Assembly (NCBI GenBank): GCA_035772735.1
Contig: JASDFA010000027.1
Coordinates: 36,438,001-36,502,000 of the forward strand
Origin: Datura wrightii
Taxonomy: Eukaryota; Streptophyta; Magnoliopsida; Solanales; Solanaceae
Direction: 5' to 3'
DNA length: 64,000 nucleotides
This document shows, one piece after another, positions 12,001 to 23,190 of this stretch (its first letter is position 1; the number at the start of each line of letters is the position of its first letter). Below the pieces are notes generated by a model. It saw only the letters and a list, made by a program, of their open reading frames with translations, was not told the origin of the DNA and made no database searches. The position numbers were made by a program, and so were the translations under genes.

Positions 12001-13667
12001 TATAATGCCCCAAAAATCCTAAGATCAAACTCGGAAGTTAAAACGGAGAAAATAGGATTTTCTGCACCAGGTCACAGAACAAGTCGTCCTATGACCATGG
12101 GGTAGACCACGAGTAGTGAAGTGACTCGTGGTAAGGTGCTATACTTGAGTGGAAAATTTGGGTTTTGAGTCCCCACGGACATGACCACTAGTCGTGGTCA
12201 GCACCACGACTTGTTGAGTCAGTCATGACCAGGGTTGAGGTGAAGGAAGAGGACTTGTTGGTAGTGTACCCAATGAATGGTCACCACGAGTCGTGGTCAG
12301 GTTCCACGATTTGTTAGGTTAATCGTGATCAGCAGTTAATTAGGATCTTGAGATTTTGGGCAGTGAAGACCACGAGTGGTGACCATGAGCTATGGTCACC
12401 AGTGACGACTCATAGGGTCCCTTGTGGCGAGCCCCAGATAAATTTTGAGCAGTGCACACGGCGACTGGAGACCACGAGTCATGGTCCTTGGTAACAACTC
12501 GTCCAGTCCCTCGTAGGGACTGGCAGTCAGTTATTTTCTGCGAATTTAGTAAGAGCTTATTCATAATTTCCATGATCCTAAGGCCTAAACTACGTCGTTT
12601 TAAGCTATGAATAGTGAGTTTTAAGAGGGGTAAGTTCATTCTAGGCTATTCTTATTCATGCATGCAAGAGTAAAGGTTGAGAGAGATGATCAAGCTCAAT
12701 TTCCTCGAAGTTCTTCTCAATTCTTCCTTGGGCAATCAGAGAAATTATAGAATCAGATTCTCTCAGGTATGTAAGGTTATGAATTGGTAAATTTGTTCAC
12801 ACCCATGCCCAATCCCTCTCTAATTCATGAAAATCTAAATTTTGATCCTATGGAATTTTAACCCAATGCATGAATTCCCTAAGATTCTACATGGGTATGA
12901 TCTAAGTATGTTTCTATTATTGAATTATGATTCATGGGAAAGTTTTATAATGTTTTCAACTATAAATCATGTTTCAATCTTTATAGATTATAATGCCTAT
13001 CCATTGAAAGTTTATGAAAGTTGAGATTTGTGATGTATGTTCAAGTATGATGACATATTTATGATGAAAAGCATGTTTTCAAGTTACCCATGTCTAGGAT
13101 CATGTTTTCAAGTGAATCAAGTGTTTTCAAGCATGTTTAAGTATTAGGCAAGCTCATATGTTCAAGTATGATTTATGATTTCAAGTTAATTAGCTTACCA
13201 CATGGTTTTGGAGTTAAGACTCCCAATTATGTTCAGCTTGTGGTATGGTTTGAGCCAAGGCTCCTCATGTATGATTTCAGATTTATACATATATGATTAT
13301 TCAGCTTCGTCACAAAATGATGTTCAGCTTCGTTGAAAAATAATGGAGAGCATATGCATATTTTTGGGAGTAGTGTCTAGCATTGAGTAGGCTAAGGATC
13401 AGTCAATCCTATTCCTCAGAACTATGCACCAACATAGATATGATCAGATTATTTTGGGACCTCCCTTGTGAGCTTTCCCCTGCCCCAAGGGGTCTTCAGC
13501 TTGATATCGATATCATGGTAGTGTCCTTAGTCCTGGCAAGGCTTTGGACGGCTCTGCCCACTTGAGTGTGATAGTCGGGACCACGTAAGCTCTATCGTGG
13601 TAATGTTGGTTATATGACGAGTCTCCTATTGTTCCTCATGATTTCGATTATGCATGTTTATCATTCA

Positions 13668-13749
<82 letters not shown>

Positions 13750-14402
13750 TAAGGCAGGTTCGACCTAATGTACAATTTACTTATGATTATCAAATTTCAG
13801 CTTTGGGTCATTCAATTCAGTTATGATGTTCAGATATGTTCAGATCATGATTTCAAAAAATAGCATGCAAGTCCTACTCTCAGATTCTTATCTTAATTAT
13901 GTTTTATATTATGCATGTTTTAAATGATTTTACTTATTTAAGCGGTTTTACTTACCTTGCATACTCGGTACATTTCACGTACTGACCGCATACTCTATGT
14001 TGTATCGTTTTATGATACAGGCTGCGATCTTCAGACTCAGTCCCGTCACTAGTCAATCTCAAGAGCTAGCATCCAGTCTTAGTTGGTGAGTCCTCATCTC
14101 CCGAGGACCATTCTCTATCAATTATCTTTATATTTCAGTTTTAGACTTAGAGAGTTAGTTGGGGTCATGTCCCATCAACTCATCAGCAATAAAGGCTTTT
14201 CAGACATAGTTTGAAATCAGCTTCAGATTCGTGTATGTTTTCTGATGTTATGTTTTAATTCAGACTTTCGCTTTATTTATTATGTTAAGTATTCCTCTTT
14301 ATTTGATCGAGTTAGATGTATGTTCATGTCATGGGTCGATTTGGGGTCTCTCGGGGCTCCTTGTCCCATGTCTCGATCCGGGCCTATATTCGGGTCGTGA
14401 CA
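12001..14402 (+). repeat. 3' LTR of gypsy A
   Basis: It starts TATAATGCC (the terminal TG has become TA) and ends GTCGTGACA. It is 2402 bp against 2119 for the 5' copy; the difference is mainly the 258-bp segment at 12959-13216 and the longer microsatellite. It carries the same five-block palindrome cluster (about 12100-12520). Confidence 0.93.
13671..13748. repeat. (TA)n microsatellite in 3' LTR of A
   Basis: About 78 bases of uninterrupted TA at the site matching the TG run of the 5' LTR. Confidence 0.95.
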
Positions 14403-14427
14403 CTTTGAGTCTCCCCTTAAATATATA

Positions 14428-15467
14428 TGTTGGGATCTATGTAGTTTTGATCATTGACAAAGGTGATGAAGTAGGTCAGCCAAGTTGTTCCAAGGGAGTA
14501 TAAAATTTATTGTCTAAAGAAGTTGACATAGCAGCAATAAATGTTTCAATAGAGATAAGCTGCACAGATCAAAATATGGTTAAGCCATGCCACATAATCT
14601 CAAAGAGATAAACATGTGCTAAATTGAAGTGTTGGAATTAAACTACAATACTAGAGAAGCAAAGAGTTTGACTCGAAGAAGGAGTCTCATTTGAAGTAGA
14701 ACTCTAAGTCAAGAAGAGTTTGATTTGATGGGCAATTCAAAGTGAAGAACAACTCTCTGAAGAGTTGTACATGTGCTGAATTATAAGAGTTGGAATTTGA
14801 TTAAAACACAAAGGAAGCCAAGAGATAGACTTCAAAAAGGACTCCTACTTGGAGTAAACTTCTAAAAGGGGCAAAGGTAGTTGCTGCAAAGATGTTCAAA
14901 AGTTGTGTATTTTTAGAAGTGTGACTTCTCAAAGCAATCTATGCACTCACAAAGACAAAATAAAAATTGTAAAGTGTGAGATTTTGCAATATTTGAAGTG
15001 TGAAGAAATTCAATTGACGAACTTGGTCCTAGTAAAGTGATAGGATAGAATTAGCAATCTTGTACTAGGAGTTGGTCATTGTGTTGTAATTGATGTAATC
15101 TTAATTTAGTGAGTTATAAACTAGATTAAGAGAATTTTGTCTTAAAGTAGAGTATACTAGGAGACGTTTGGGAACACATTCCTGGGGAGGAGTGTGAGTA
15201 TCTAGGAATTAGAGTTTATAATTCATTTAGGTTACAAGAATTGTAATCTGCTATTTGAAAAGGCTCTTTGAAGTTAGTGAAGTTGGAGAAAATCCTGTGG
15301 AGGAACAGGTCGTGGTTTTCACCTTTTGAGCCAAGTATTTTCCACGTAAAAATACTGTGTTCTTTACTTACTGTTTTACTGCATTGTTGAAACACGTCAG
15401 CAACCTGTTTCAATCATAGGCAATAAGCTAACGTAAATAAGTAAAATCATGGTCGGGCAGCCTATCA
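14428..15467 (+). repeat. 5' LTR of copia C1
   Basis: It starts TGTTGGGATC. The end is set at CTATCA just before the primer site; the similarity to the 3' copy stops at 15460, so the last seven bases are uncertain. Confidence 0.85.
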
Positions 15468-15469
15468 AT

Positions 15470-15480
15470 TGGTATCAAAG
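15470..15480 (+). other. primer binding site of copia C1
   Basis: TGGTATCAAAG directly follows the LTR. It is the common copia tRNA-Met-type primer word. Confidence 0.8.
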
Positions 15481-15520
15481 TGGGTTTATCTTATAAGGCT
15501 AACACCTAAGATAGATCACG

Positions 15521-17331
15521 ATGAATTCTGCACCACCTATTGGATACAGTGAAGACCAGTCAACAACTCGACCTTCTCTTTTCAATGGATCACACTTCAT
15601 TTGGTGGAGGGCACGCATGAAAATTTTATTCAAGAAGAAGATTATGATTTGTGCGATAGGATCACTATGGGACCAACTCTTCCTAAGAAGATAGTGGATG
15701 GAGTTGAAGTGATGCAGGTAAGATCTGAGTTTACTGTTGAAGATGTGATGGCTCTCAAAAAGAATGCTAAAGCAAAGAACATTCTTGTATGTGGCTTAGG
15801 CCCTGATGAGTATAATCGGATTTCAAACTGTACCACTGCTAAAAAGATATGGGATGCATTGATCAATGCTCATGAAGGGATAAGTCAAGTAAGGAAACTC
15901 AGAGTGGCTATGTTATTCACTGAATATGAAACTTTCAAGATGAGGGACAGTGAGTCTCTGCAAGAAATGATTACAAGGCTCACATCTCTAATTAATGAAC
16001 TATCATCCTTAGGAAAAGTACTTATCATAGAAGAGTAAGTTGAAAAAGTTCTGAGGATCCTCCCTAAAGCTAAATGAGATGTCAAAGTTACTGCTATAAG
16101 GGAAGTTAAAGATATCTCTACCATGACTCTTGATGAGTTAGTCGGAAACATGAAGACTTATGAGATGAACATGGATGGCCTTATGAATGAAGATGGAATC
16201 AAAGAAAACTCACTGGCTTTAAAAGTTTTTGACAGTGATAAGATTGATATTGATGATGATCAAATAGCATTTCTAGCAAAACAAAGTTTAAGAAGCTCCT
16301 CAAGAAAGAGAAGGGCTATGACGAGAAAGGAACAAGTAGCAAAAAGAATTCCAATGAGAAGTCTCCAGCAGGTTGCTACAAATCCTACAAAACAGATCAT
16401 ATGATTAAAGATTGTATACTCTGGAAAATTGAGTAGAGAAAAGAGAGGGCTGAAAAGGAAAAGAAGAAGGAAAATTATGCAATGATGGCTGCATGGGGAT
16501 CTAACACTGATGATTCTGATACAGAAATTGATGAAACTGCATTCATGGCTCTAGGAGACTCTAATCTTAATGAAGGAGACAAGAATTCTGAGGTAAGTAT
16601 CTCTGACTTAAATGAAAACGTGCATACTCTCTCTAAAAGAAAACTTATTTCTATGATGAATGCTTTAATGGATAAACTCTAGGAAGTCACTTCTGACGGG
16701 GATCAGCTTTTAATGCTCTTGCTAGATTAAAATTTGAGTTCATTGATCTTAAAAATGGAAAAGATATTATTGATAAAGAAAATAGTTCCTTAAAGGAACA
16801 GGTTATCCAACTTGAGTCTGTAAATCAAGTCCTCAAAAATGAAAGCTTGAAAGAATCCTCTTTTTAAAAGGAATGGATGAGTGAGAATCTGAAAAAGGTT
16901 AAGTCTGATCTCAAGCACTGTAAAATTGATTACTTCTATGAAAGAAAAGGTAAGAAAATCAGTTTTGGAAGTATCTAGATTAAAACTTGATCTTGAGAAA
17001 GCTAGTAGGTGGACCAAGTCATTTAGAATTTTGAACGATCTAAGTGGAAGAGTTCACAATAAAAGGTTGGGATAGGTTTTCATAAAGAAACAAATGTCAC
17101 TGAATATATGTGTTACTTGTGTGGTAAAAGTGTTCATCCTACTACTGAATGTCCTGTTGCAGCTAGGAGCAGGAACATGTGTACTTTGCTGGTAAAAGGA
17201 AATAAGCTAAAAACTATTCATAGGAACAGGTCTAACAACCTATTGCCATATTGGGAAAAAAGACATTTGATTCACCCTTTTGATCAAAAAAAAGGACCCA
17301 AGCTTGTCTGGGTTCCTAAAACTAACCCCTG
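15521..17331 (+). pseudogene. gag of copia C1 (UBN2-type, degenerate)
   Basis: The start is ATG at 15521 (MNSAPPIGYSEDQ). After one lost base near 15629 the frame continues at 15601-16038 with the UBN2-type gag core (EEDYDLCDRITMGP, KKIWDALINAHEG, LTSLINELSSLG). A CCHC knuckle follows near 16370-16410 but reads CYKSYKTDH, with Ser for the second Cys. Downstream are acidic stretches (TDDSDTEIDETAFMAL), a probable coiled coil (16750-16860), a second Cys/His cluster CYLCGKSVHPTTEC (17111-17152) and the KGPKLVWVPK linker (17292-17322). Several stops interrupt it. Confidence 0.85.
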
Positions 17332-17942
17332 AGTTATTTTGCAGGTGAGAGTGAAAGGGAGTAAGCATTGGTACATGGATAGTGCTTGTTCAAGACACAT
17401 AACTGGAGACAAACAAAAATTCCTTTCACTTATATTATTAAAAGGGTGGAATGTATCCTTTGGAGATGGAAAAAATGATATTGTTACTGGATTTAGCAAA
17501 ATTAGAAGTACAGAAATAAAAGCTCTAGAAGAAGTATAACATGCTGATGGGTTGAAGCATAACCTACTGAGTATATCTCAGTTGTGTGATAAAGGCAACA
17601 AGGTAACTTTTACTTTTGCAAGTTGCAAGGTCAAAAGGTTGGATATAAAGAAAATTTTTCTAAGCGCAAGCAGACACAAAAATATGTACAAAGAAGATAT
17701 CATGGGATTGTCGGGTACAAATCTGACTTGTCTCAATGCAATGAACTTGGACATGCTAGTTTGAAACAGTTGAATAAACGTATTTTAAAGGACATGATTA
17801 TAGGCTTGCATAAAATTAAGTTCAAAATGACAAAGTTTGTAGTGCCTGTGTAAGGGGGAAGCAAGTAAGATCCTCATTCAAATTAAAGAATCAAGTGAAC
17901 ACAGACAGGTGTCTTGACTTGTTGCATATGGATTTTTGTGAC
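17332..17942 (+). pseudogene. protease and GAG-pre-integrase remnant of copia C1
   Basis: The segment HWYMDSACSRHITGD (17368-17412) is the copia protease site, with DSA instead of the usual DSG. It is followed by HNLLSISQLCDKGNKVTF and, in other frames, ELGHASLKQLNKRILKD and VRGKQVRSSFK, the pre-integrase zinc region. The frame ends soon after LLHMDFCDP at about 17942, where a catalytic integrase would begin; that core and everything after it are absent. Confidence 0.85.
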
Positions 17943-18373
17943 CCGTGAAGGATGAAAGTGAAACTGATGAACATGCTTAGGAACAGGTTGTATAACTTGT
18001 TTCAACTGTTGAACGAAGTGTGGACTCTTTGACAGGGGGAACATTAAAATATAAAAGTTGCTACAGAGATTGATACTCCCATTGTCACTGCCACTAAAAT
18101 GGACCTTGATGAAACAGATCCATCCATAGAGTTGAGGAGCAGATTATGTTTCCATGAGATTGATATCTGATTGTTTTGAAGATAACCCCTGTGGCTATAA
18201 GTTGTTTAGCATCTCAAATTGGCCTTCTTTTTAATGATGCCAAAGGGGGGAAAATATGGGTTGTGCAATGTTTATAAACCATATGACTGACTTTTTCAAT
18301 CAAGTGTTTCATCTCTTGATTCTACTAGGTAGATATCATTGAGGGCACTGGTGCAAGGAGTTTGTCACCATCA

Positions 18374-18386
18374 AAAGGGGGGAATT
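18374..18386 (+). other. polypurine tract of copia C1
   Basis: AAAAGGGGGGAATTT stands directly before the 3' LTR. The stretch 17943-18373 before it is non-coding element DNA with a second G-run (AAAGGGGGGAAAA near 18241). Confidence 0.8.
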
Positions 18387-19436
18387 TGTTGGGATATATG
18401 TAGTTTTGATGATTGACAAAGGTGATGAAACAGGTTAGCCAAGCTGTTCAAAGGGAATATAAAATTTACTGCTTAAAGAAGCTAACATGGCAGCAGTAAA
18501 TGTCCAATATAGATAAACTGCACGGATCAAAAGATGGTTAAGTCATGTCACACAATCTCAGTGAAATAAACATGTGTTAAATTGAAGTGTTGGAGTTCAC
18601 AACAATACTAAAGAAGCAAAGAGTTTGACTCGGAGAAGGAGTCTCACTTGAAGTAGAACTCTAAGTCAAGAAGAGTTTGATTTGATGGGCAATTCAAAGT
18701 GAAGAACAACTCTCTGAAAAGTTGTACATGTGCTGAATTGTAAGAGTTGGAGTTTGATTAAAACATAAAGGAAACCAAGAGATAGACTTGAAGAAGGACT
18801 CCTACTTGGAGTAGGACTCCTACTTGGAGTAGACTTCTAAGACAAGCAAAGGTAGTTGCTGCAAAGATATTGAAGAGTTGTGTATATATAAAAATGTGAC
18901 TTCTCAAAGCAATCTGTGCACTCTCAAAGAGAGAAAAAAGAAAATCTGTAAAGTATGAGATTTTGCAGCATTTGAAGTGTGAAGAAATTTAATTGACGAA
19001 TTTGGTCCTAGTAAAGTGATAGGCTAGAGTTAGCAATCTTGCACTAGGAGTTGGTCATTGAGATGTAATTGATGTAATCTTAATTTAGTGAGTTATAAAC
19101 TGGATTAAGAGGATTTTGTCTTCAAGTAGAGTATACTAGGAGACGTTTGGGAACACATTCCTAGGGAGGAGTGTGAGCAGCTAGAAATTAGAGTTTATAA
19201 TTCTTTAGGTTACAAGAGTTGTAATCTGTTGTTTGAAGAGGCCCTTTGAAGTTAGTGAAATTGGAGAAAATCCTGTGGAAGTACAGATCGTGGTTTTTCA
19301 CCTTTTGAGTCGGGTGTTTTTACGTAAAAATACTATATCCTTACTTATTATTTTACTACATTGTTGAAACACGTCAGGCGACCTGTTTCAATCATAGGCA
19401 GTAAACTAATGTAAATAAGTAAAATCGTAGTCGTGC

Positions 19437-19438
<2 letters not shown>
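18387..19438 (+). repeat. 3' LTR of copia C1
   Basis: It starts TGTTGGGATA. It has an 18-bp tandem duplication (GGACTCCTACTTGGAGTA, twice, near 18797-18832) that the 5' LTR lacks, and a TATATATAAAAA box near 18883 where the 5' LTR has a degraded TATTTTTAGAA. Confidence 0.85.

Positions 19439-19472
<34 letters not shown>
19439..19472. repeat. (TA)n microsatellite at right edge of copia C1
   Basis: About 34 bases of TA begin exactly where LTR similarity ends. Confidence 0.9.
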
Positions 19473-19475
<3 letters not shown>

Positions 19476-21215
19476 GAAGTTATTAGTTTAAAGTAACTAA
19501 GTTGGAACATACTCTATTATATTTTAGAATTTTTGTTAGCCAAGTTAAAGTAATTAAATTCAAAAATATAAATGAAAAAATTACATTGTAGGACAATTAT
19601 GATAAAATAATTACTCATTTTAATTCATATTTCAATTTATTACCTCTTTAGCCATCTCTAATTTCTTTTTCATTAATTCTTTTAGCAATTATATTTTCAT
19701 CTTCTTCGTTCTTCTTTTTATTTCTCGATTGCTTTTTTTCTTTTTTCTTCTGCTTCTTCTTTCTTCTGCTTCTTTATTTTCTTCTTCTTTCTTTGTTGCT
19801 TCTTCATTCGTTTTTCTTTTTTCTTCTTTTTCTGGTTCTTTTTTGTTTCTTTTTTTCCTGCTTGCTTCTTCATTCTTTTTTTTTTCCTGCTTCATCTCTT
19901 TCTTTTTTTCTGCTTCTTCTTCTTTTTTTCTTTTTTTTTTGCTGTTGCTTTTTTCCTTCTTCTTTCATACTTTTTATAACCAATTCTGTAAATATTATGT
20001 GTAAATATAATTTCTTTTCTAAATGAATATGCATAGATTTTTATAGATACATCACTATAAAAATATATTCGTATAGTATTAATATTATATTCCTAATATA
20101 TAATGTATTTAATTTGATTATAAATTTAATATTTTGATACTTAAAAATTGATTGAAAGAAATACTCATATTTATCATTACAAATTTAAACATTAGTTGTT
20201 AGGTGAATTAAATTAAAAATGAAAGTATACTCTATAATAATTAATAAAATAATTACTCATTCTCACCCATATTTATTTATCACTTCCTTAACCTAATCTT
20301 TTTTATTAATCTTTTTTAAATTAAAAATTCACAAATAAATTTTGAATTTATTGAAAATTTTAATAAATGGATAATTGTGATTATTAGTGGTGTCATTTCA
20401 AAATTGTGATTAAAATTTGAAGCTATTTAGAAAAAATTTAACTTATTTCGGATGAAATTTCGTAGTTGAAGTTCATAGAAAATCAAACACAATTTTTTTG
20501 TAAAAATAGTGTAATTTTATATAACAATGTAAGAATGTATATAAACACCTCTTATACACTGTTATACACTTTTATATAAAATTTATAAATTGTCTAAAAT
20601 ATAAGATTTATACATTATCTAAAGTAAATATATAATGTTGTGTAAAATTATATAATTTTACAATAAATACTATTGTGAAAAAAAAAAGGCAATACTTCGA
20701 AACAGAACTTGCTAAGGAATCCCAGCCCCTGATCAAAGAATAACTAAACAATCCGAATTCCATATGGGGTATAACCCTGTTTCATATTCCAGATAACAAA
20801 ACCACAAATGAATGAAATCCGCACTATATATCTTAGTATGACTTCAACATTTTCCAACTCGGTGCCATAAATTGTTGTTCACCTATCAATTACAGCATTG
20901 TTATTAGCATCCGACACTTGTACAAAGTGAAGTGTACTAAATTTAGTTCATATTTAGATAAATTTTGAAGATTATAAAAGTTTGTTTTGATACTTACTAG
21001 ACGTTTATCAAATGTGCATTGTTATATTGTCCCGATGAAGATAAAAGAAATCCAAAATGAGAAACGAAAGGCAGCATCATTGGCACAAGAAAAAAAAAAG
21101 GCAAAAGCTACGTAGTTCTCCTTTTATTTCACAAAGTACAAGAACCTGCCGCTTTTACATATACATAACAGTTGCCATTACATCACTAGAAAGATGACCC
21201 CATAAGGTCCTCTGT
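19473..21215. other. AT-rich intergenic DNA with a polypyrimidine tract
   Basis: No gene is seen. The plus strand at about 19690-19965 is almost only C and T (TTC/TTTC repeats); frames through it are low-complexity Phe/Ser or Lys/Glu and are not genes. The rest is AT-rich up to the globulin 3' flank. Confidence 0.8.
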
Positions 21216-21221
21216 TTTATT
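21216..21221 (-). terminator. poly(A) signal of the 11S globulin gene
   Basis: AATAAA on the minus strand lies about 70 bases past the stop codon at 21289. The 3' UTR is T-rich around it, as usual in plants. Confidence 0.7.
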
Positions 21222-21288
21222 AAGGATGCTTTTAGCTTAACTTATTACATAGGGGGCAAAAAACAAAAACAAAAGCGAAACATTGAAA

Positions 21289-22972
21289 TTAAGCAGCAGC
21301 AACTCTCTCTGATGAGCGAGATCTTTCTGAGGAACGGAAAATTAGAGTTTCCTCCCTGTTGAACTTCAGCCTCCTTGCCTCATCCCTTGAAATCTGGTAA
21401 GAATTGGCAATTACATCCAGGGGCAATCCTCGAATAGCAGAAGTGCGGCCGCTCAGTGTGTTGATCATGGCATTGTCATTAGTGTTGAATTCTACCCACT
21501 CGCAGGCCTCGTTTTCGGCGTGTTTCACCACGGCGTAGTTCTGTGGCACAATCACAACCTGCCCCTGTCGGACTCTGTCATCTAGCACTGCTTGTCCTCT
21601 GTGATCTACTATCTGCATCCTTGCTTCTCCCTTTGTTATGTAGATTACGCTGTGTGCGTTCGTCACCCAGTGTGGTGCCATGATGGAGTCCTGCCCGTTA
21701 AATTCGTAATTAATCAGTCCACGTATTTATAATTTAAAGAATTAAATCGACAGAATCCCCAATTTTCAAATTAGGAATATATGTGGCTTACTCTGTAGAG
21801 AACTCCCCTGGCAGCGCTGAGGCGGAGGAAGCTGAGGATGGGTAGAGTGAAGCTGTTGACAGTGGTGAAACGTCCGGCGTGTGGATTGTAGATATCAGCA
21901 CGAGCGGGGTTGTCGATGTTCTGCCTGACTTTAGCTGAGCAGATGGTTTCCTCAATTCCGTTCATGCGAGGACCGTACTGTCCTTGTTCTTGTCTCTCCT
22001 CGCGCTCCTCTTGTTCTTGTGAGAATGGTGGCCTCACAACTCTAAGCCCCTGTTCAATGTTCACTATATGGCCTCTCTGGTCCTCCTGTCCCTGTAGCTT
22101 CCTTGCTGTCTCCCTGTCTACCCCGAATGCCTCGGCCAACAACTCTACCTCAAAGCCACTGAACACATTTCCAGATTGGAATTGCTCCCTGCCCAAGCTG
22201 CGGGATCCTTGTTGTCCCTGTTGTAGGTTTCCAGCTATGAAGAATCTCTGCAAATATTCATATTTATTAATCATTAGTACTTAATAGAGTCACTAAGATA
22301 TCTTTAGTATGTTGTGAACAAACTTTTATCTAACGTACCCTTGAAGTTTGATCAAGCTGGTTGGCACTGTTACCGCTGTCCTCGAAACAAACAAGAACAA
22401 GCTCCTCATTTCCTTCGTTATAGGCCCAGTGAGCAGCTCCAGCAGGGAAGGCAATAATGTCCCCCTGTCTGAACTGTCCGATTTTCTGGTGGCGATCTTG
22501 GAATCTTGAGCCTTCACCCCTTTCACCTCGCTCAAATTGCTGTGAGGACTGGAAAGTTTCAGGGCATCCAGAATTCATGATGCCGAAAATTCCACGGCCT
22601 GAACATTAATTAATTCAAACTAAGTAAATGAGAAATCAGAAAGAAAAAATAAAAGTGCGTGTGTATGGATGTGTATGTACCTCGTTCAACATAGGCAAGC
22701 AGGGGAGTACTAAGGTAGGAAGGCAACAGCATGCCTCTGGACTGGATGACATGGCGAATGAGGGAGACACCAGCACATTGGAACTGCTGGTTATTTGGGT
22801 CCCACACCTCAGTGACCCCTGCTTCGGCTTGAATGCGAATAGTGGGTTCCTGAGGGTTAAGTCTATTGAGCTGGCACTGGCCTTGCTGCTGTTGGTATCT
22901 CTGCTGAGCAAAGGTACCATGCAACACCAGAAGCAAGCTCAGGGAGAAAGAGAGCCAGCTGCTAGAACCCAT
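21289..22972 (-). CDS. 11S globulin (legumin-type seed storage protein), four exons
   Basis: The gene encodes a precursor of 469 residues, normal for 11S globulins. Exons are 22972-22681, 22598-22339, 22247-21792 and 21690-21289; the introns (82, 91 and 101 bp) are all GT-AG and sit in the usual three-intron legumin pattern. Residues 1-22 form a signal peptide (hydrophobic LSFSLSLLLVLHG, cut likely after TFA). Two cupin domains follow. Asn280-Gly281 in NGIEETICSAK is the site where the vacuolar asparaginyl endopeptidase separates acidic and basic chains. By family rule Cys33-Cys66 is the intrachain bond and Cys109-Cys287 joins the chains. A Gln/Glu/Arg-rich variable loop (about 258-276) precedes the cut. 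The protein is made in the endoplasmic reticulum of seed cells, assembles as trimers, and matures to hexamers in storage vacuoles. The ATG (TCATGG context) is the first one giving the signal peptide. No defect is visible. Confidence 0.96.
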
Positions 22973-23069
22973 GATTGATTTTGTTGATGGTGTAAGAAAG
23001 AAGGGAGAAGAGATAGATAATTAATTAAAATTATTGCTGATGGGAAGTGGCGAGTGGGAATTGATGGTA

Positions 23070-23077
23070 CTTATAGG
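23070..23077 (-). promoter_or_regulatory. TATA box of the 11S globulin gene
   Basis: CCTATAAG on the minus strand lies about 100 bases before the start codon, leaving a 5' UTR of about 70 bases if transcription starts 30 bases downstream. Confidence 0.7.
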
Positions 23078-23132
23078 AGGGAAAGGTAGGCAAGGGATTG
23101 ACACATAGCAATTCAAGCTCTGCCATCTTGCG

Positions 23133-23190
23133 CTTTGCATGGCTATCAAAGCATGCTGCCTTACACCTAATAAAGTTATGCTCTCATGCA
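23133..23190 (-). promoter_or_regulatory. legumin-box / RY seed promoter words
   Basis: On the minus strand GATAGCCATGCAAAGCG (about 23131-23147) resembles the conserved legumin box with its CATGCA core. A GCATGC is at 23151-23156 and another CATGCA-type RY word at 23185-23190. RY motifs bind B3 regulators (ABI3/FUS3/LEC2 class) and give seed-specific expression. All lie 55-120 bases upstream of the TATA box, the usual location. Confidence 0.75.

Larger units (their letters stand above)
254..14402 (+). mobile_element. Ty3/gypsy retrotransposon A (Tekay/Del-like chromovirus), degenerate, with two nested solo LTRs
   Basis: Two LTRs (254-2372 and 12001-14402) flank gag, protease, reverse transcriptase, RNase H, integrase and a C-terminal chromodomain in that order, which is the Ty3/gypsy arrangement. 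A tRNA-Met-type primer site follows the 5' LTR and a polypurine tract precedes the 3' LTR. Exact CTTTG duplications at 249-253 and 14403-14407 fix both ends. The element is 14.1 kb, or about 9.6 kb without the solo LTRs at 5663-8072 and 8955-11076. The C-terminal domain after integrase suggests the Tekay/Del branch. Stops and frameshifts in every coding section mean it cannot encode a working polyprotein; mobilisation by a relative could only have happened before this decay. Confidence 0.93.
14428..19438 (+). mobile_element. Ty1/copia retrotransposon C1, non-autonomous deletion derivative
   Basis: Two LTRs of about 1.05 kb (14428-15467 and 18387-19438) begin TGTTGGGAT and enclose a 2.9-kb interior with gag, a protease relic and the GAG-pre-integrase segment. 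The integrase core, reverse transcriptase and RNase H are missing: after the pre-integrase motif the sequence goes to 3' untranslated DNA and a polypurine tract. LTR length, the long gag and the AAAGGGGGGAA tract recall the SIRE/Maximus branch, a tentative placement. Target duplication is unclear because the right end runs into a TA repeat; ATATA stands on the left (14423-14427) and ATATA starts at 19439. Confidence 0.9.

Noticed and set aside
19729..20026. Long Phe/Ser/Leu frames
   Set aside because: They are translations of the polypyrimidine tract and have no domain or sequence complexity.
21910..22284. Plus-strand frame of 124 codons
   Set aside because: It is antisense to exon 3 of the 11S globulin; the minus-strand gene explains it fully.
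22628..22978. Plus-strand frame of 116 codons
   Set aside because: It is antisense to globulin exon 1 and intron 1.
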